A DNA stretch of 64,000 nucleotides from Pelagadaptatus aseana (GTDB taxonomy: Bacteria > Pseudomonadota > Gammaproteobacteria > Pseudomonadales > Cellvibrionaceae), in the NCBI GenBank assembly GCA_040365065.1, contig BAABNI010000014.1:1-64000 (forward strand), read 5' to 3'. The translations under genes and the position numbers were made by a program. Shown here in pieces: positions 36,112-45,227 of the stretch; position 1 is the first letter of the stretch; every line of letters begins with the position of its first letter. The notes below the pieces were generated by a model that was not told the DNA's origin, did no database searches, and saw only the letters and a list, made by a program, of their open reading frames with translations.

Positions 36112-36151
36112 AAACGAAAAAGGCCGTCCTAGTGGACGGCCTTTTTCGTTT
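36112..36151. terminator. Perfect 18-bp palindromic terminator
   Basis: The 18-base arm at 36112-36129 (AAACGAAAAAGGCCGTCC) pairs without mismatch with 36134-36151 around TAGT. A- and T-runs on both sides make it bidirectional, so it ends the leftward tRNA-Pro transcript as well as anything read from the left. Confidence 0.9.
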
Positions 36152-36155
36152 AAAA

Positions 36156-36232
36156 TGGTCGGAGTGGCCGGATTTGAACCGACGACCACCACACCCCCAG
36201 TGTGGTGCGCTACCAGGCTGCGCTACACTCCG
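36156..36232 (-). tRNA. tRNA-Pro (GGG)
   Basis: On the minus strand the acceptor CGGAGTG pairs with CACTCCG, the D-arm is GCGCAGCCTGGTAGCGC, and the anticodon arm CCACA-CTGGGGG-TGTGG puts GGG at 34-36. The T-arm holds GGTTCAAATCC, and CCA is encoded at 36158-36156. It reads CCC/CCT proline codons. Confidence 0.97.
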
Positions 36233-36355
36233 AAATTTGCGCTAAGCCATTGATCTGATTGCAATTGGCTTGTCTGGAAGAGGTGTGAATCATACAGGGC
36301 TTCGGGGGAATTGCAACCACAATATTGTGAAGAATTGTGGCTGCATTTGGGTTGC

Positions 36356-36943
36356 TTACCAGCCTTCAACCCCCGACATATCCGGCAGTTCGTGGGCAAT
36401 GCCTTTATGGCAATCGATACAGGTTTTTTCACCGCTGGCCAGTGCGGTGGAGTGCATTTCTGAAGCCCGTTTGCTCTGGCGGGTAAAGTCCATGTAATCA
36501 AATTCGTGGCAGTTGCGGCACTCCCGTGAGTTATTGGCTTTCAGTCGGGACCATTCATGTTCGGCCAGGCGCCTTCTGTTTTCCAAAAATTTTTCGCGAG
36601 TGTTGATCGTGCCAAAAATCTTACCCCAGACCTCTTTGGATGCGGCCATTTTACGGGCCATTTTGTAAGTCCAATCATGGGGAACGTGACAGTCGGAACA
36701 CTTGGCGCGTACACCTGAACGGTTGCTGTAGTGGATGGTCTCTTTCAGCTCGGCGTAGACGTTATCGCGCATTTCATGACAGCCGGTACAGAATTGCTGG
36801 GTGTTGGTGTATTCCATGGCGGTGTTGAATCCACCCCAGAAGATAATCCCGGCGATAAAGCCACCCAACGTCAGGAACCCCAGACTGAAGTGTACACTGG
36901 GCCGGTTTAGGGTTTTCCAGTATTTTTTCAGCCATTCTTTCAC
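36356..36943 (-). CDS. napC: Periplasmic nitrate reductase membrane cytochrome c NapC
   Basis: A 195-residue NapC/NirT tetrahaem cytochrome: one N-terminal membrane anchor (about 17-40, HFSLGFLTLGGFIAGIIFWGG) and four CxxCH haem sites, CTGCH, CSDCH, CRNCH and CIDCH. It takes electrons from quinol and passes them to NapB and NapA in the periplasm. Length is normal. Its ATG overlaps the napB stop by 4 bases. It is the last gene of the napEFDABC operon. Confidence 0.97.
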   Translation of the reverse strand: MKEWLKKYWKTLNRPSVHFSLGFLTLGGFIAGIIFWGGFNTAMEYTNTQQFCTGCHEMRDNVYAELKETIHYSNRSGVRAKCSDCHVPHDWTYKMARKMAASKEVWGKIFGTINTREKFLENRRRLAEHEWSRLKANNSRECRNCHEFDYMDFTRQSKRASEMHSTALASGEKTCIDCHKGIAHELPDMSGVEGW

Positions 36944-37416
36944 TGTGATTTCTCCTTGAGTGATTGCTCAAGCAGGGTATCCATATCCACAAAAGTGTTT
37001 TCCATCAGTGGCTTGGCGTTGGTTTGAGTAACGTGACACTGGTTACAGAAATAACGACGTGGTGACACTTCGGCGAGGAAGTTACCGTCGCGGTCCATGT
37101 AGTGGGTGACGCTGACCATGGGAGCTTGAGACTCTTCGGTCTGGCGACGGCTGTGACAGGCCATGCATTTATTAGCATTGGCATCCACCTGGTAGTGATC
37201 CGTTTTGTGGGGGATCAGCGGCGGTTGCATGGGGTAGTCACGCTTTTGTTTGATATCGGTGTTGACCACCGGCGGCATGGCCGGAGGCTTGCTGGAAGAG
37301 GCTACAGACGTGTTGCCCCGGGCATTGGCGATGTGTCCCTGATCTATATCGGCCTGAGTATTCATGCCCAGAGACATTGACAGTACGATGCTTGCTAGCA
37401 GTATAAGCTGTTTCAT
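36940..37416 (-). CDS. napB: Periplasmic nitrate reductase dihaem cytochrome NapB
   Basis: 158 residues from the ATG at 37416 (MKQLILLASIVLSMSLGMNTQA signal); the frame runs 17 codons further upstream without a better start. Two haem sites, CMACH and CNQCH, with the MQPPLIPHKTDHYQV segment typical of NapB. It passes electrons from NapC to the catalytic NapA subunit. 23 bases follow the napA stop, and it overlaps napC by 4 bases, so translation is coupled. Confidence 0.96.
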   Translation of the reverse strand: MKQLILLASIVLSMSLGMNTQADIDQGHIANARGNTSVASSSKPPAMPPVVNTDIKQKRDYPMQPPLIPHKTDHYQVDANANKCMACHSRRQTEESQAPMVSVTHYMDRDGNFLAEVSPRRYFCNQCHVTQTNAKPLMENTFVDMDTLLEQSLKEKSQ

Positions 37417-37439
37417 TGTGCTTATTACCTTTCTTAAAG

Positions 37440-39935
37440 TTAGGCTTTTTCGATTTTGACCGCGCACTTCTTAAAATCGGTTTGTTTCGAGATGGGATCA
37501 GTGGCATCCAGAGTCACTTTGTTGATCAGCTGACTGGCATCGAACCAGGCGACAAATACCAAGCCTTGGGGTGGTCTGTTGCGACCCCGAGTTTCGACCC
37601 GTGTGCGAATATGGCCACGACGGGAGCTAACCTTAATCTCATCGCCGCGGCGCAAGCCGCGTTCACGGGCATCTTCCGGATGCATATAGCAGACGGCGTT
37701 GGGCATAGATTTATGCAGCTCGGGCACACGCCGTGTCATTGAACCGGAATGCCAGTGCTCCAGAACTCGTCCGGTACACAGCCATAAATCGAATTCCTTA
37801 TCCGGTGATTCCGCAGGCGGCTCATAGGGCAGGGCAAAGATCACGGCGCGATTGTCCGGCTTGCCGTAGAACTGGAACCCGGTGCCGGCTTTGACATAAG
37901 GATCCGAGCCTTCGCGGAAGCGCCACAGGGTTTCCTTACCATTGACCACGGGCCAGCGCAGACCGCGAGTGGCGTGGTAGGTGTCGAAGTCCGCCAGATC
38001 GTGGCCGTGATCGCGGCCAAACTGGGCGTACTCTTCAAACAGGCCTTTCTGCAGGTAAAAACCAAAGTCCTTGGACTCCTGATTTTCGTGGTCGGGAGAC
38101 ATGTCGCTGAGTGGGTACTTATCCACGTTGCCGTTCTTGAACAGGACCTCATACAGGGTTTTGCCCTTAAACGACGGATCTTTATCCAACAATTCCTTGG
38201 GCCATACCTCATCGGTGGTAAAGCGTTTGGAAAACTCCACCAGTTGCCACACATCCGAGCGGGCTTCACCCGGTGCATTCACCAGTTGGTGCCAGAATTG
38301 GGTGCGTCTCTCGGCGTTACCGTAGGCGCCTTCCTTTTCCACCCACATGGCGGTGGGTAAAATCAGGTCGGCGGTTTGTGCAGTAACGGTTGGGTAGGCA
38401 TCGGATACCACAATAAAGTTGTCTGGGTTGCGATAACCTGGCAGGCCTTCTTCGTTGATGTTGGCGGCCGCCTGCATATTGTTATTCACCTGCACCCAGT
38501 AGACGTTCATAGTGCCGTCTTTCAGGCGGCGGTTGTGCTGTACCGCGTGATAACCGGGTTTGCCGGGAATGGTACCTTCCGGCAGTTTCCAGATTTCTTC
38601 TGCCATGGCCCGGTGCTTGGGGTTTTTTACCACCATGTCGGCGGGCAGACGATGACTGAAGGTACCCACCTCACGGGCGGTACCACAGGCCGAGGGTTGC
38701 CCGGTCAGCGAGAAGGGACTGTTGCCCGGTGTGGCAATCTTGCCGGTCAGCAGGTGGATGTTGTAAATCAAATTGTTACACCAGACACCGCGGGTGTGCT
38801 GGTTAAAGCCCATGGTCCAGAACGAGGTGACCTTGGTGTTTGGGTCGGCATAGAGTTTCGCCAGTTTTTCCAGATCCGCTTCTGATACGCCAGAAATTTT
38901 ACTGACTGTCTCGGCGTCGTACTGGCTGACAAACTTTTTGTACTGTTTGAAATTGATACTTTTGGAACCGCCGGCTTTACTGGCGTTTGCTGCCTTTTGC
39001 TGGAGCGGATGTTCGTCGCGCAGACCGTAGCCGATATCGGTGTTGCCCTGAGCAAAGCGGGTGTGCTTATTGACGAACTCGGTGTTTACCTTGTCATTCT
39101 GGATAATGTAATTGGCGATGTAGTTAAGAATGGCCAGATCCGTTTGGGGTGTGAATACAATACCCTGATCGGCCAGATCAAAACTTCGATGCTTGTAGGT
39201 CGACAGCACCGACACCTTGACATGGGGTGCGCTCAGACGCCGATCTGTGACCCGGGTCCAGAGAATCGGATGCATCTCCGACATATTGGAACCCCAGAGT
39301 ACAAAGGCGTCAGCGGCTTCAATGTCGTCGTAGCAACCCATGGGCTCATCGATGCCAAAGGTGCGCATAAATCCAGCTACCGCCGATGCCATACAATGGC
39401 GGGCGTTGGGCTCGATGTTGTTGGAGCGGAATCCGGCTTTCATCAGTTTACTGGCGGCATAACCTTCCCACACGGTCCACTGGCCAGAGCCGAACATGCC
39501 GATGCTTTCAGGACCTTTGGTTTTCAAAGCCGTTTTGTATTTATCTGCCATCACGTCAAAGGCTTCGTCCCAGCTGACGGGGGTGAAATCGCCGTTCTTG
39601 TCAAACTTGCCATTTTTCTTGCGCAGCAATGGGGTGGTCAGGCGATCCTCGCCAGACATGATTTTGGAAAGGAAGTAGCCCTTAACACAGTTCAACCCTT
39701 TATTAACCGGGCTTTTGATATCGCCGTGGGTGGCCACCACCTTGCCATCTTTGGTGGCAACATTGACGCTGCACCCTGTACCACAAAAGCGGCAGGGGGC
39801 TTTGTCCCAGTTGAGTTTGGTGGCTTCGGAGCTGGTGATCAGGTTGCTGGCGCTGGCTGGAGCCTGAACTCCGGCTACGGCAGCGGCCATAGCCACAGCA
39901 TTGGCCTTGATATAGTCGCGTCGATTTATGCTCAT
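37440..39935 (-). CDS. napA: Periplasmic nitrate reductase catalytic subunit NapA
   Basis: An 831-residue molybdoenzyme that reduces nitrate to nitrite in the periplasm. The twin-arginine signal is NRRDYIKANAVAMAAAV. The 4Fe-4S cluster cysteines are C48, C51, C55 and C83, and C181 in RHCMASAV is the molybdenum ligand, the mark of NapA-type rather than formate dehydrogenase enzymes. Later segments (WVQVNNNMQAAANINEEG, LPTAMWVEKEGAYGNAERR) bind the two MGD cofactors. Length is normal. A GAGGA ribosome site lies 6 bases before the ATG. It needs NapD for maturation and NapB/NapC for electrons, all present. Confidence 0.98.
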   Translation of the reverse strand: MSINRRDYIKANAVAMAAAVAGVQAPASASNLITSSEATKLNWDKAPCRFCGTGCSVNVATKDGKVVATHGDIKSPVNKGLNCVKGYFLSKIMSGEDRLTTPLLRKKNGKFDKNGDFTPVSWDEAFDVMADKYKTALKTKGPESIGMFGSGQWTVWEGYAASKLMKAGFRSNNIEPNARHCMASAVAGFMRTFGIDEPMGCYDDIEAADAFVLWGSNMSEMHPILWTRVTDRRLSAPHVKVSVLSTYKHRSFDLADQGIVFTPQTDLAILNYIANYIIQNDKVNTEFVNKHTRFAQGNTDIGYGLRDEHPLQQKAANASKAGGSKSINFKQYKKFVSQYDAETVSKISGVSEADLEKLAKLYADPNTKVTSFWTMGFNQHTRGVWCNNLIYNIHLLTGKIATPGNSPFSLTGQPSACGTAREVGTFSHRLPADMVVKNPKHRAMAEEIWKLPEGTIPGKPGYHAVQHNRRLKDGTMNVYWVQVNNNMQAAANINEEGLPGYRNPDNFIVVSDAYPTVTAQTADLILPTAMWVEKEGAYGNAERRTQFWHQLVNAPGEARSDVWQLVEFSKRFTTDEVWPKELLDKDPSFKGKTLYEVLFKNGNVDKYPLSDMSPDHENQESKDFGFYLQKGLFEEYAQFGRDHGHDLADFDTYHATRGLRWPVVNGKETLWRFREGSDPYVKAGTGFQFYGKPDNRAVIFALPYEPPAESPDKEFDLWLCTGRVLEHWHSGSMTRRVPELHKSMPNAVCYMHPEDARERGLRRGDEIKVSSRRGHIRTRVETRGRNRPPQGLVFVAWFDASQLINKVTLDATDPISKQTDFKKCAVKIEKA

Positions 39936-39956
39936 GGTTTGTCCTCGCGGGGCGCT

Positions 39957-40319
39957 TTAGGCTGACGGGCCATCGGGTAGGTTAATGGGCTGAACAGTAA
40001 CGGGTCGATTGGCAGCCGGTGGTTGCTCGGCTGAGTCGCTCTGATCGTGTTGGTGAAACACCATCTGTAGGCTCATAAAATCAGGGTTGGCATTGAGCTC
40101 ATCCATCTGCTCGGACAGCTCGGCGGTGCTCTTGCCCTCAATGGTCAAAATCATCTTGGCTGAGCCGTCGTCAGTGTGCAGCTCGATGTGGGGACGCTCA
40201 TCCAGAAATTGTTTCACTGCCATAAATCGCTCAGGTTGGCAGTAGGCAACCAGACTGGCGATATGCCACTCGGATGCCTCGCTGGTTGCACTGCATTCTT
40301 GTATTTGGACTGGGTTCAT
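39957..40319 (-). CDS. napD: NapA maturation chaperone NapD
   Basis: A 120-residue NapD: the family core is EWHIASLVAYCQPERFMAVKQFLDERPHIELH, then KMILTIEGKSTAELSEQMDELN. NapD binds the twin-arginine signal of NapA and holds it until cofactor loading is complete. The C-terminal 30 residues (Gln/Pro-rich) extend past the usual end. The start overlaps the napF stop by 4 bases (ATGA), and napA follows after 21 bases. Confidence 0.93.
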   Translation of the reverse strand: MNPVQIQECSATSEASEWHIASLVAYCQPERFMAVKQFLDERPHIELHTDDGSAKMILTIEGKSTAELSEQMDELNANPDFMSLQMVFHQHDQSDSAEQPPAANRPVTVQPINLPDGPSA

Positions 40320-40888
40320 TGGCTGCTCTGAGTTTGGGTTGGGTTGTTGTGTTTGGGTAGTATCGATTGATCATTTTGGGTTATGGCAATGGCGGACTCC
40401 GGGCAGGGCGCAACGCAAGCACCACAGCCGTTGCAATTGTCTGAATTGATGCTCAGACCGGGTGCCGTGCCAATGCGATGGGTGAGATCTATGGCGTCGC
40501 TTGGGCACTGATCGCGGCAGGTCTGGCAAACAATCCCCTGGTTCGCCAGACAGGTGTCTTCGATGACTGCTTTGAGTTGCCAGGGGGAATCATTGACGGG
40601 GTTAAACAGCTGCTCGGGGCAGATGTCGGCACACTCGCGACAGAATTCACATTCGCCCCGATGAAAATTGACTCCGACCCTGCCACCCTGGCTGATCTCA
40701 ATAATCTTGGTCGGGCAAGCTGTGACACATTTGAGGCAATCACTGCAGTCAATGTTGCTGGCTCTGTCCTGATCAAACCAGGGCAGAGCCGGTAAGACAT
40801 TCGCTGGCACAGCGTGAGCTGCAACAGGGGTGCCTGCTTCTCGGAAGCGACCGCTTAAAAAGGCTCGACGTTGACTGTCCATTACCAT
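40316..40888 (-). CDS. napF: Ferredoxin-type protein NapF
   Basis: A 190-residue (188 if the ATG at 40882 is used) cytoplasmic iron-sulphur protein with four cysteine clusters: CSDCLKCVTACP, CEFCRECADICP, CQTCRDQCP and CNGCGACVAPCP. It starts SQRRAFLSGRF, as NapF does. It helps NapA acquire its iron-sulphur cluster or redox state before export. Two ATG codons lie six bases apart and the ribosome site does not decide between them. It overlaps napD by 4 bases and follows napE by about 19 bases. Confidence 0.93.
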   Translation of the reverse strand: MVMDSQRRAFLSGRFREAGTPVAAHAVPANVLPALPWFDQDRASNIDCSDCLKCVTACPTKIIEISQGGRVGVNFHRGECEFCRECADICPEQLFNPVNDSPWQLKAVIEDTCLANQGIVCQTCRDQCPSDAIDLTHRIGTAPGLSINSDNCNGCGACVAPCPESAIAITQNDQSILPKHNNPTQTQSSQ

Positions 40889-40907
40889 CCGCTCAATTGC
40901 TGGTGAA

Positions 40908-41060
40908 TCAGTAAGTTGGAGGTCCTGACAGTAGCTGGCTCATCCAGACGATAAAGCCATAGCCGCCCATAAGAACGACAGAGAGAATCGGAAAGAGTAC
41001 GACGACGATAAACAGGAAAAGGCGCAGTTCCCGTTGACGCTCTTGGTTGGAGTCTTCCAC
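40908..41060 (-). CDS. napE: Small membrane protein NapE
   Basis: A 50-residue single-span protein that begins with GTG at 41060. The N-terminus is charged (EDSNQERQRELR), then a membrane helix FLFIVVVLFPILSVVLMGGYG and a short tail FIVWMSQLLSGPPTY; the LFPILSV-x-x-x-GGYGFIVWM pattern is characteristic of NapE. AAGG lies 9 bases upstream of the GTG, and an in-frame stop lies about 20 codons further up with no ATG between. Its function is unknown in every organism. It opens the napEFDABC operon. Confidence 0.9.
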   Translation of the reverse strand: MEDSNQERQRELRLFLFIVVVLFPILSVVLMGGYGFIVWMSQLLSGPPTY

Positions 41061-41202
41061 TGAGTTATGCCTTTGTTGGTGTTTTTCTTGTTGATGTTTT
41101 GTTGTGGCGATTTATATCACCCGATTATTTCTCAGTAAGTGTAGTCAACCCCGATGAAAGTGTTGTTAATTTTGAGTTTTGTGCCATTTCTTTTTAGCAA
41201 CT

Positions 41203-41216
41203 TTGAGTTCTATCAA
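41203..41216. promoter_or_regulatory. FNR/Anr-like box between nap and the aldehyde dehydrogenase gene
   Basis: TTGAG-TTCT-ATCAA differs from the FNR consensus TTGAT-N4-ATCAA at one position. It is centred about 150 bases before napE, which would suit oxygen control of the nap operon. No other strong motif was seen in 41061-41343. Confidence 0.5.
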
Positions 41217-41343
41217 ATATTGACAGTGGCTTTATTTAAAAATGTGCTGGCCGGGTGGTAATACCCATCAGGGGATATGGCTCCTCCTGATCCCGTTGCT
41301 CTATCCTCGTTGAAGTTTTTATATTTCATTTAAGAGAGGCACC

Positions 41344-42843
41344 ATGACCCAGACCACTGATTGGCAGGCTTTTAGCCAGACTGTGAATTTTCGCCATCAG
41401 GCTTACATCAATGGCCAGTATCAGGATGCGGTCAGTGGCGAGACCTTTGCTTCTATCAATCCAGCCACGGAGCAGGTTTTGGCAGATGTGGCAGCTTGTG
41501 ACGCCGCCGATATCGACATGGCTGTCGCCAATGCCCGTGAGGTCTATCGCTCTGGTGTCTGGTCGCAAATGGCGCCCGCCGAGCGAAAAAGAATCCTGCT
41601 GAAGGTTGCCGATGTAATGGAGCAACACAGTGACGAACTGGCACTGTTGGATACTCTGGATATGGGTAAATCGATTCAGCAACCGCTAAGCTTTGATGTG
41701 CCCGATGCCATTGATTGCTTCCGCTGGAGTGCCGAGTGTATCGATAAAGTCTATGGCGAAATTGCCCCCACCAGTAATGAGTTGTTGGGGTTGATTACCC
41801 GTAACCCCATTGGTGTGATTGGTGCCATTACGCCCTGGAATTATCCGCTGCTGATGGCTTGCTGGAAGCTGGCACCGGCGCTGGCGGCGGGCAACAGTGT
41901 GGTTCTGAAACCTTCGGAGAAGGCCTCGTTAAGTCTGCTGCGACTTGCGGAGCTGGCGGTCGAGGCCGGGCTACCCAAAGGTGTGCTCAATGTGGCGCCG
42001 GGTTTTGGTCACACCGCTGGCAAGGCGTTGGCGTTGCATCCGCAGGTGGATTCGCTGGCGTTTACCGGTTCAACCCGGGTGGCGGGCATGTTGATGGAGT
42101 ACGCCGGTCAATCGAATTTAAAGCAGGTCTGGATTGAAGCCGGCGGCAAATCACCGGTTCTGGTGTTTGATGACTGTGAGGATCTGCAGGCGGCTGCGGC
42201 AACGGTGGCGGCAGGTATTTTCAGTAATCAGGGCGAGGTGTGTATCGCCGGTTCACGTCTGTATTTGCAGAAATCCATTAAAGAGGCTTTCCTGGCCGCG
42301 CTGGTGGATGCCGCGCAGGAATACCTGCCCGGTGATCCTCTCGACCCTGATGTCACCATGGGACCCATGGTGGATAAGGCTCAGCTGGATACCGTGGCCC
42401 AGTATATTCAATCCGCCGTAGATGAAGGCGCCAGAGTAATTTGTGGTGGCCTGCCACAATACCGCGAAGGTAAGGGGTTTTATGCGCGCCCGACGGTGAT
42501 TACGGATATTCACAACCAGATGAAGTTTGTTCAGGAAGAGATCTTTGGTCCGGTTCTGGCTGTGGGCGAGTTTGAAAGCGAAGCCGAAGCCATCGCTCTG
42601 GCCAATGACAATCAATACGGTCTGGCGTCCTGCATCTGGTCGGATAATCTGTCGCGGGTGCACCGGGTCAGCCGCCAAATTGAGGCGGGTATGGTCTGGG
42701 TAAATACCTGGGGGGACGGAGATCAAACCATGCCATTTGGCGGCATCAAGGCTTCGGGTAATGCCAGAGACAAATCCCTGCACGCACTGGAAAAATACAC
42801 CGAATTAAAATCGGTCTGGATCAATCTCAAGGGCGCTGAGTAA
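41344..42843 (+). CDS. Aldehyde dehydrogenase, PuuC/KauB-like
   Basis: A 499-residue NAD(P)-dependent aldehyde dehydrogenase. The Rossmann region (PWNYPLLMACWKLAPALAAGN, FTGSTRVAG) is followed by the general base E265 in EAGGKSP and the nucleophile C300 in GEVCIAGSR. Overall it resembles gamma-glutamyl-gamma-aminobutyraldehyde dehydrogenase (PuuC) and KauB. In the putrescine pathway it would oxidise the aldehyde made by the PuuB-like oxidase at 48.2 kb. A GAGAGGC ribosome site precedes the ATG. A LuxR-type regulator and a PuuA-like synthetase follow. The family is sure; the exact aldehyde is inferred from context. Confidence 0.88.
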   Translation: MTQTTDWQAFSQTVNFRHQAYINGQYQDAVSGETFASINPATEQVLADVAACDAADIDMAVANAREVYRSGVWSQMAPAERKRILLKVADVMEQHSDELALLDTLDMGKSIQQPLSFDVPDAIDCFRWSAECIDKVYGEIAPTSNELLGLITRNPIGVIGAITPWNYPLLMACWKLAPALAAGNSVVLKPSEKASLSLLRLAELAVEAGLPKGVLNVAPGFGHTAGKALALHPQVDSLAFTGSTRVAGMLMEYAGQSNLKQVWIEAGGKSPVLVFDDCEDLQAAAATVAAGIFSNQGEVCIAGSRLYLQKSIKEAFLAALVDAAQEYLPGDPLDPDVTMGPMVDKAQLDTVAQYIQSAVDEGARVICGGLPQYREGKGFYARPTVITDIHNQMKFVQEEIFGPVLAVGEFESEAEAIALANDNQYGLASCIWSDNLSRVHRVSRQIEAGMVWVNTWGDGDQTMPFGGIKASGNARDKSLHALEKYTELKSVWINLKGAE

Positions 42844-42867
42844 TCAGCCCCGTAGCGCCTTGAGGGC

Positions 42868-43671
42868 TCAGGGGTTGAGAGCGCTTTCTTTCAGGTGATT
42901 TAAAAACAGGTTAAAGATTTCGGCCTGGGTGGAGGTGTTCATCTTGGCGTGAATGTTTTTGCGGTGCACCTTAACCGTACCGGCACTGATAAACAGGGTG
43001 TCGGCGATTTCCTTTGAGGTGAAGCCCTGCAACAGGAGGGCGGTGATCTCCCTTTCTCTGGAGGTCAGAATACCTGTAGCAAACGACTGGATGGCCTGAT
43101 TGATGTTGTCATCGGATTGCTGCTGGTCAACATAGTTGGACGATTGTGACTGCCAGAATTGCAGTGCCAGCGCCTTGATGATGGGGTAGAGGTTGTTGAG
43201 GTTTTTCAGCTCCTGTCGGGTAATCGAGCCCAGGCCATCTTTGCGCCCCAGCGTGATAACGCAATTGACCCTGTCATTGAGCGGAATAATAAAATCGATC
43301 TCATCCACCAGCTTAAAATTGCGATAGCAGTCGCGATAGTAATCGGTGTCTTCGAAGTAGTCGGGCATGATTTCGGCCAGCCGGACGATACCCGCCTTGG
43401 GTTGCTTTTTGATGTGATTGAACAAGGGATCCAGTACGTAGGCACTGTTCATATATTGCATCAGCGTTTCGGAAGCCGATGATGTGCGCAGCATAATGGG
43501 TTTGTAATCTTCCTTGTAGGTCAACATAAGGAAGGTATCAAAATCGCACTGGCTGGCGAGGAAATCTTCGAGAACCTGGGGAAAGCTCGGCAGACGCTGG
43601 TGATCGATCAGTATCGCCAGATTTTTCTCGCGGCTTTCATTGATGTCTATCTGGCTGGTTTTTTCTTTCAT
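42868..43671 (-). CDS. LuxR-type transcriptional regulator
   Basis: A 267-residue regulator. The C-terminal 65 residues form a LuxR/NarL helix-turn-helix (LTSREREITALLLQGFTSKEIADTLFISAGTVKVHRKNI). The N-terminal 190 residues are a sensor domain I do not recognise, with aromatic-rich segments (MPDYFEDTDYYRDCYRNFKLVDEID) and no phospho-receiver residues. It is transcribed divergently from the PuuA-like gene across 158 bases and convergently with the aldehyde dehydrogenase, so it likely controls the polyamine genes. The ligand could be a polyamine or a glutamylated intermediate. Confidence 0.85.
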   Translation of the reverse strand: MKEKTSQIDINESREKNLAILIDHQRLPSFPQVLEDFLASQCDFDTFLMLTYKEDYKPIMLRTSSASETLMQYMNSAYVLDPLFNHIKKQPKAGIVRLAEIMPDYFEDTDYYRDCYRNFKLVDEIDFIIPLNDRVNCVITLGRKDGLGSITRQELKNLNNLYPIIKALALQFWQSQSSNYVDQQQSDDNINQAIQSFATGILTSREREITALLLQGFTSKEIADTLFISAGTVKVHRKNIHAKMNTSTQAEIFNLFLNHLKESALNP

Positions 43672-43829
43672 GGCGGCTATTGGAGCTATTATTTTTATAT
43701 CAGTTCCGTAATTGATAAAACGAGTATAGATTCGAGCCGGTCGGGTGAGAAATACCCCCCCGGTGATAGTTACAGTAGCCTTGCAGCTTCGCTAAAGTCA
43801 GGGCAATTGTTAATAAAATAGGCTTTCCG

Positions 43830-45164
43830 ATGTCAAATACCAATCTTGAATTCGACCTTTTTGTCTCCGATCTCAATGGCAATTTGCGAGGCAAACGCAT
43901 GCCCCCCGGCGCGGTCAAAAAGATGCATACCGAAGGCATGAAGTTGCCACTGTCGGTGATGGGTTTTGACTTCTGGGGAGCTGATGTTCTCGACAATGGT
44001 CTGGTGTTTGAAACCGGTGATGCCGATGGTATTTGTCGACCTGTTGCCGAGGCCCTGACTCCTGTGCCCTGGGCCCAGCAACCGCGCAATCAGATGCTGG
44101 CCTCAATGTACAATGATGACGGCTCCCCGTTTGAGGGAGATCCCCGTCAGGTTCTCAACAAAGTCTATCAGAAGTTCCGGGCCATGGGGCTGCGTCCGGT
44201 TATGGCCACCGAGTTGGAATTCTATGTGCTCGACGGCGCTTCCAGTGCCAGCTTGCGACCACAGCCCCCTCGGCTGGGCGGCGATCAGGGCCCGCGTCTG
44301 AGTGGCGATGAAGGCTATTCCGTGGTGGAGATGGACGGTTTTGCCGACTTTCTTGCTGAGCTGCGCAGTGCCTGTGATATTCAGGGGATTCCCGCCGATA
44401 CCATCATTTCGGAAATGGGGCCGGGCCAGTTCGAGATCAATTTGAATCACATCGATAATCCGCTGATTGCCGCAGATCACGCGATTCTGTTCAAAAGGCT
44501 GGTCAAGGGTGTCGCCCAAAAACACAATTTTGCCGCAACTTTTATGGCCAAACCCTATGCCGATTGCAGCGGTAATGGTTTCCACTGCCATTTCAGTCTG
44601 GTGGACGATCAGGGTAATAATGTCTTCGATAATGGCACCGACGAAGGCAGCGACATGCTCAAATACGCCATTGCCGGTCTGATGCAAACCATGGGCGACA
44701 GCATGCTGTGCTTTGCACCGCACATGAACTCCTATCGCCGCTTTATGGAGGGTAGTCACGCGCCCACCTTTGCCACCTGGGGTTATGAAAATCGTACGGT
44801 GGCGATACGCGTACCTGAGAGCCCTGGTGTCGCTCGCCGTCTTGAGCATCGCGTATCCGGTGCGGACGCCAACCCCTATCTGGTACTGGCCGCCATTCTG
44901 GCCGGAGCCCTCTATGGCATTGAAAATAAATTGATGCCGCCGCCGGCTATGGAAGGGGATGCTTACAGCAATGCTGCGGAAGAGCAGCGTCTGCCTAACC
45001 AGTGGCCACAGGCCATTGACGCCCTGAGTCAGAGCGACATCCTTAACGAATATCTGGGTGAAACCTTTGTTCGGGTATTTACCGCCGCCAAACGTCAGGA
45101 ATTAGGAAAGCTCAGTGCGAAAATTACCGACGTTGAATACGATGCGTATCTGGCACAATTGTGA
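43830..45164 (+). CDS. puuA: Gamma-glutamylputrescine synthetase-like (glutamine synthetase family)
   Basis: A 444-residue glutamine-synthetase-fold enzyme. The N-terminal beta-grasp reads FDLFVSDLNGNLRGKRMP; the catalytic domain has the metal-binding SEMGPGQFEINL, the ATP-loop FMAKPYADCSGNGFHCHFSL and the glutamate-binding ENRTVAIRVPESPGVARRLEHRVSGADANPYLVLA. The length and these motifs fit PuuA/GlnA-type amine ligases, which join glutamate to putrescine with ATP, rather than housekeeping GlnA. Neighbours (amidotransferase, PuuB-like oxidase, aldehyde dehydrogenase) support the putrescine role. Ethanolamine or other polyamines are alternatives. Confidence 0.88.
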   Translation: MSNTNLEFDLFVSDLNGNLRGKRMPPGAVKKMHTEGMKLPLSVMGFDFWGADVLDNGLVFETGDADGICRPVAEALTPVPWAQQPRNQMLASMYNDDGSPFEGDPRQVLNKVYQKFRAMGLRPVMATELEFYVLDGASSASLRPQPPRLGGDQGPRLSGDEGYSVVEMDGFADFLAELRSACDIQGIPADTIISEMGPGQFEINLNHIDNPLIAADHAILFKRLVKGVAQKHNFAATFMAKPYADCSGNGFHCHFSLVDDQGNNVFDNGTDEGSDMLKYAIAGLMQTMGDSMLCFAPHMNSYRRFMEGSHAPTFATWGYENRTVAIRVPESPGVARRLEHRVSGADANPYLVLAAILAGALYGIENKLMPPPAMEGDAYSNAAEEQRLPNQWPQAIDALSQSDILNEYLGETFVRVFTAAKRQELGKLSAKITDVEYDAYLAQL

Positions 45165-45227
45165 TCAGAATACAGTTGTTGAGAAAACAACTGGGTTTAA
45201 GGCAATGATAACGAGGCTTTTTGATTT

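Noticed and set aside
38997..39965. Long open frame antisense to napA (322 codons)
   Set aside because: It mirrors napA codon structure and has no recognisable domain or start signal.
43672..43829. Sigma-54 promoter for the PuuA-like gene
   Set aside because: No GG-N10-GC arrangement with supporting consensus bases was found in the gap.
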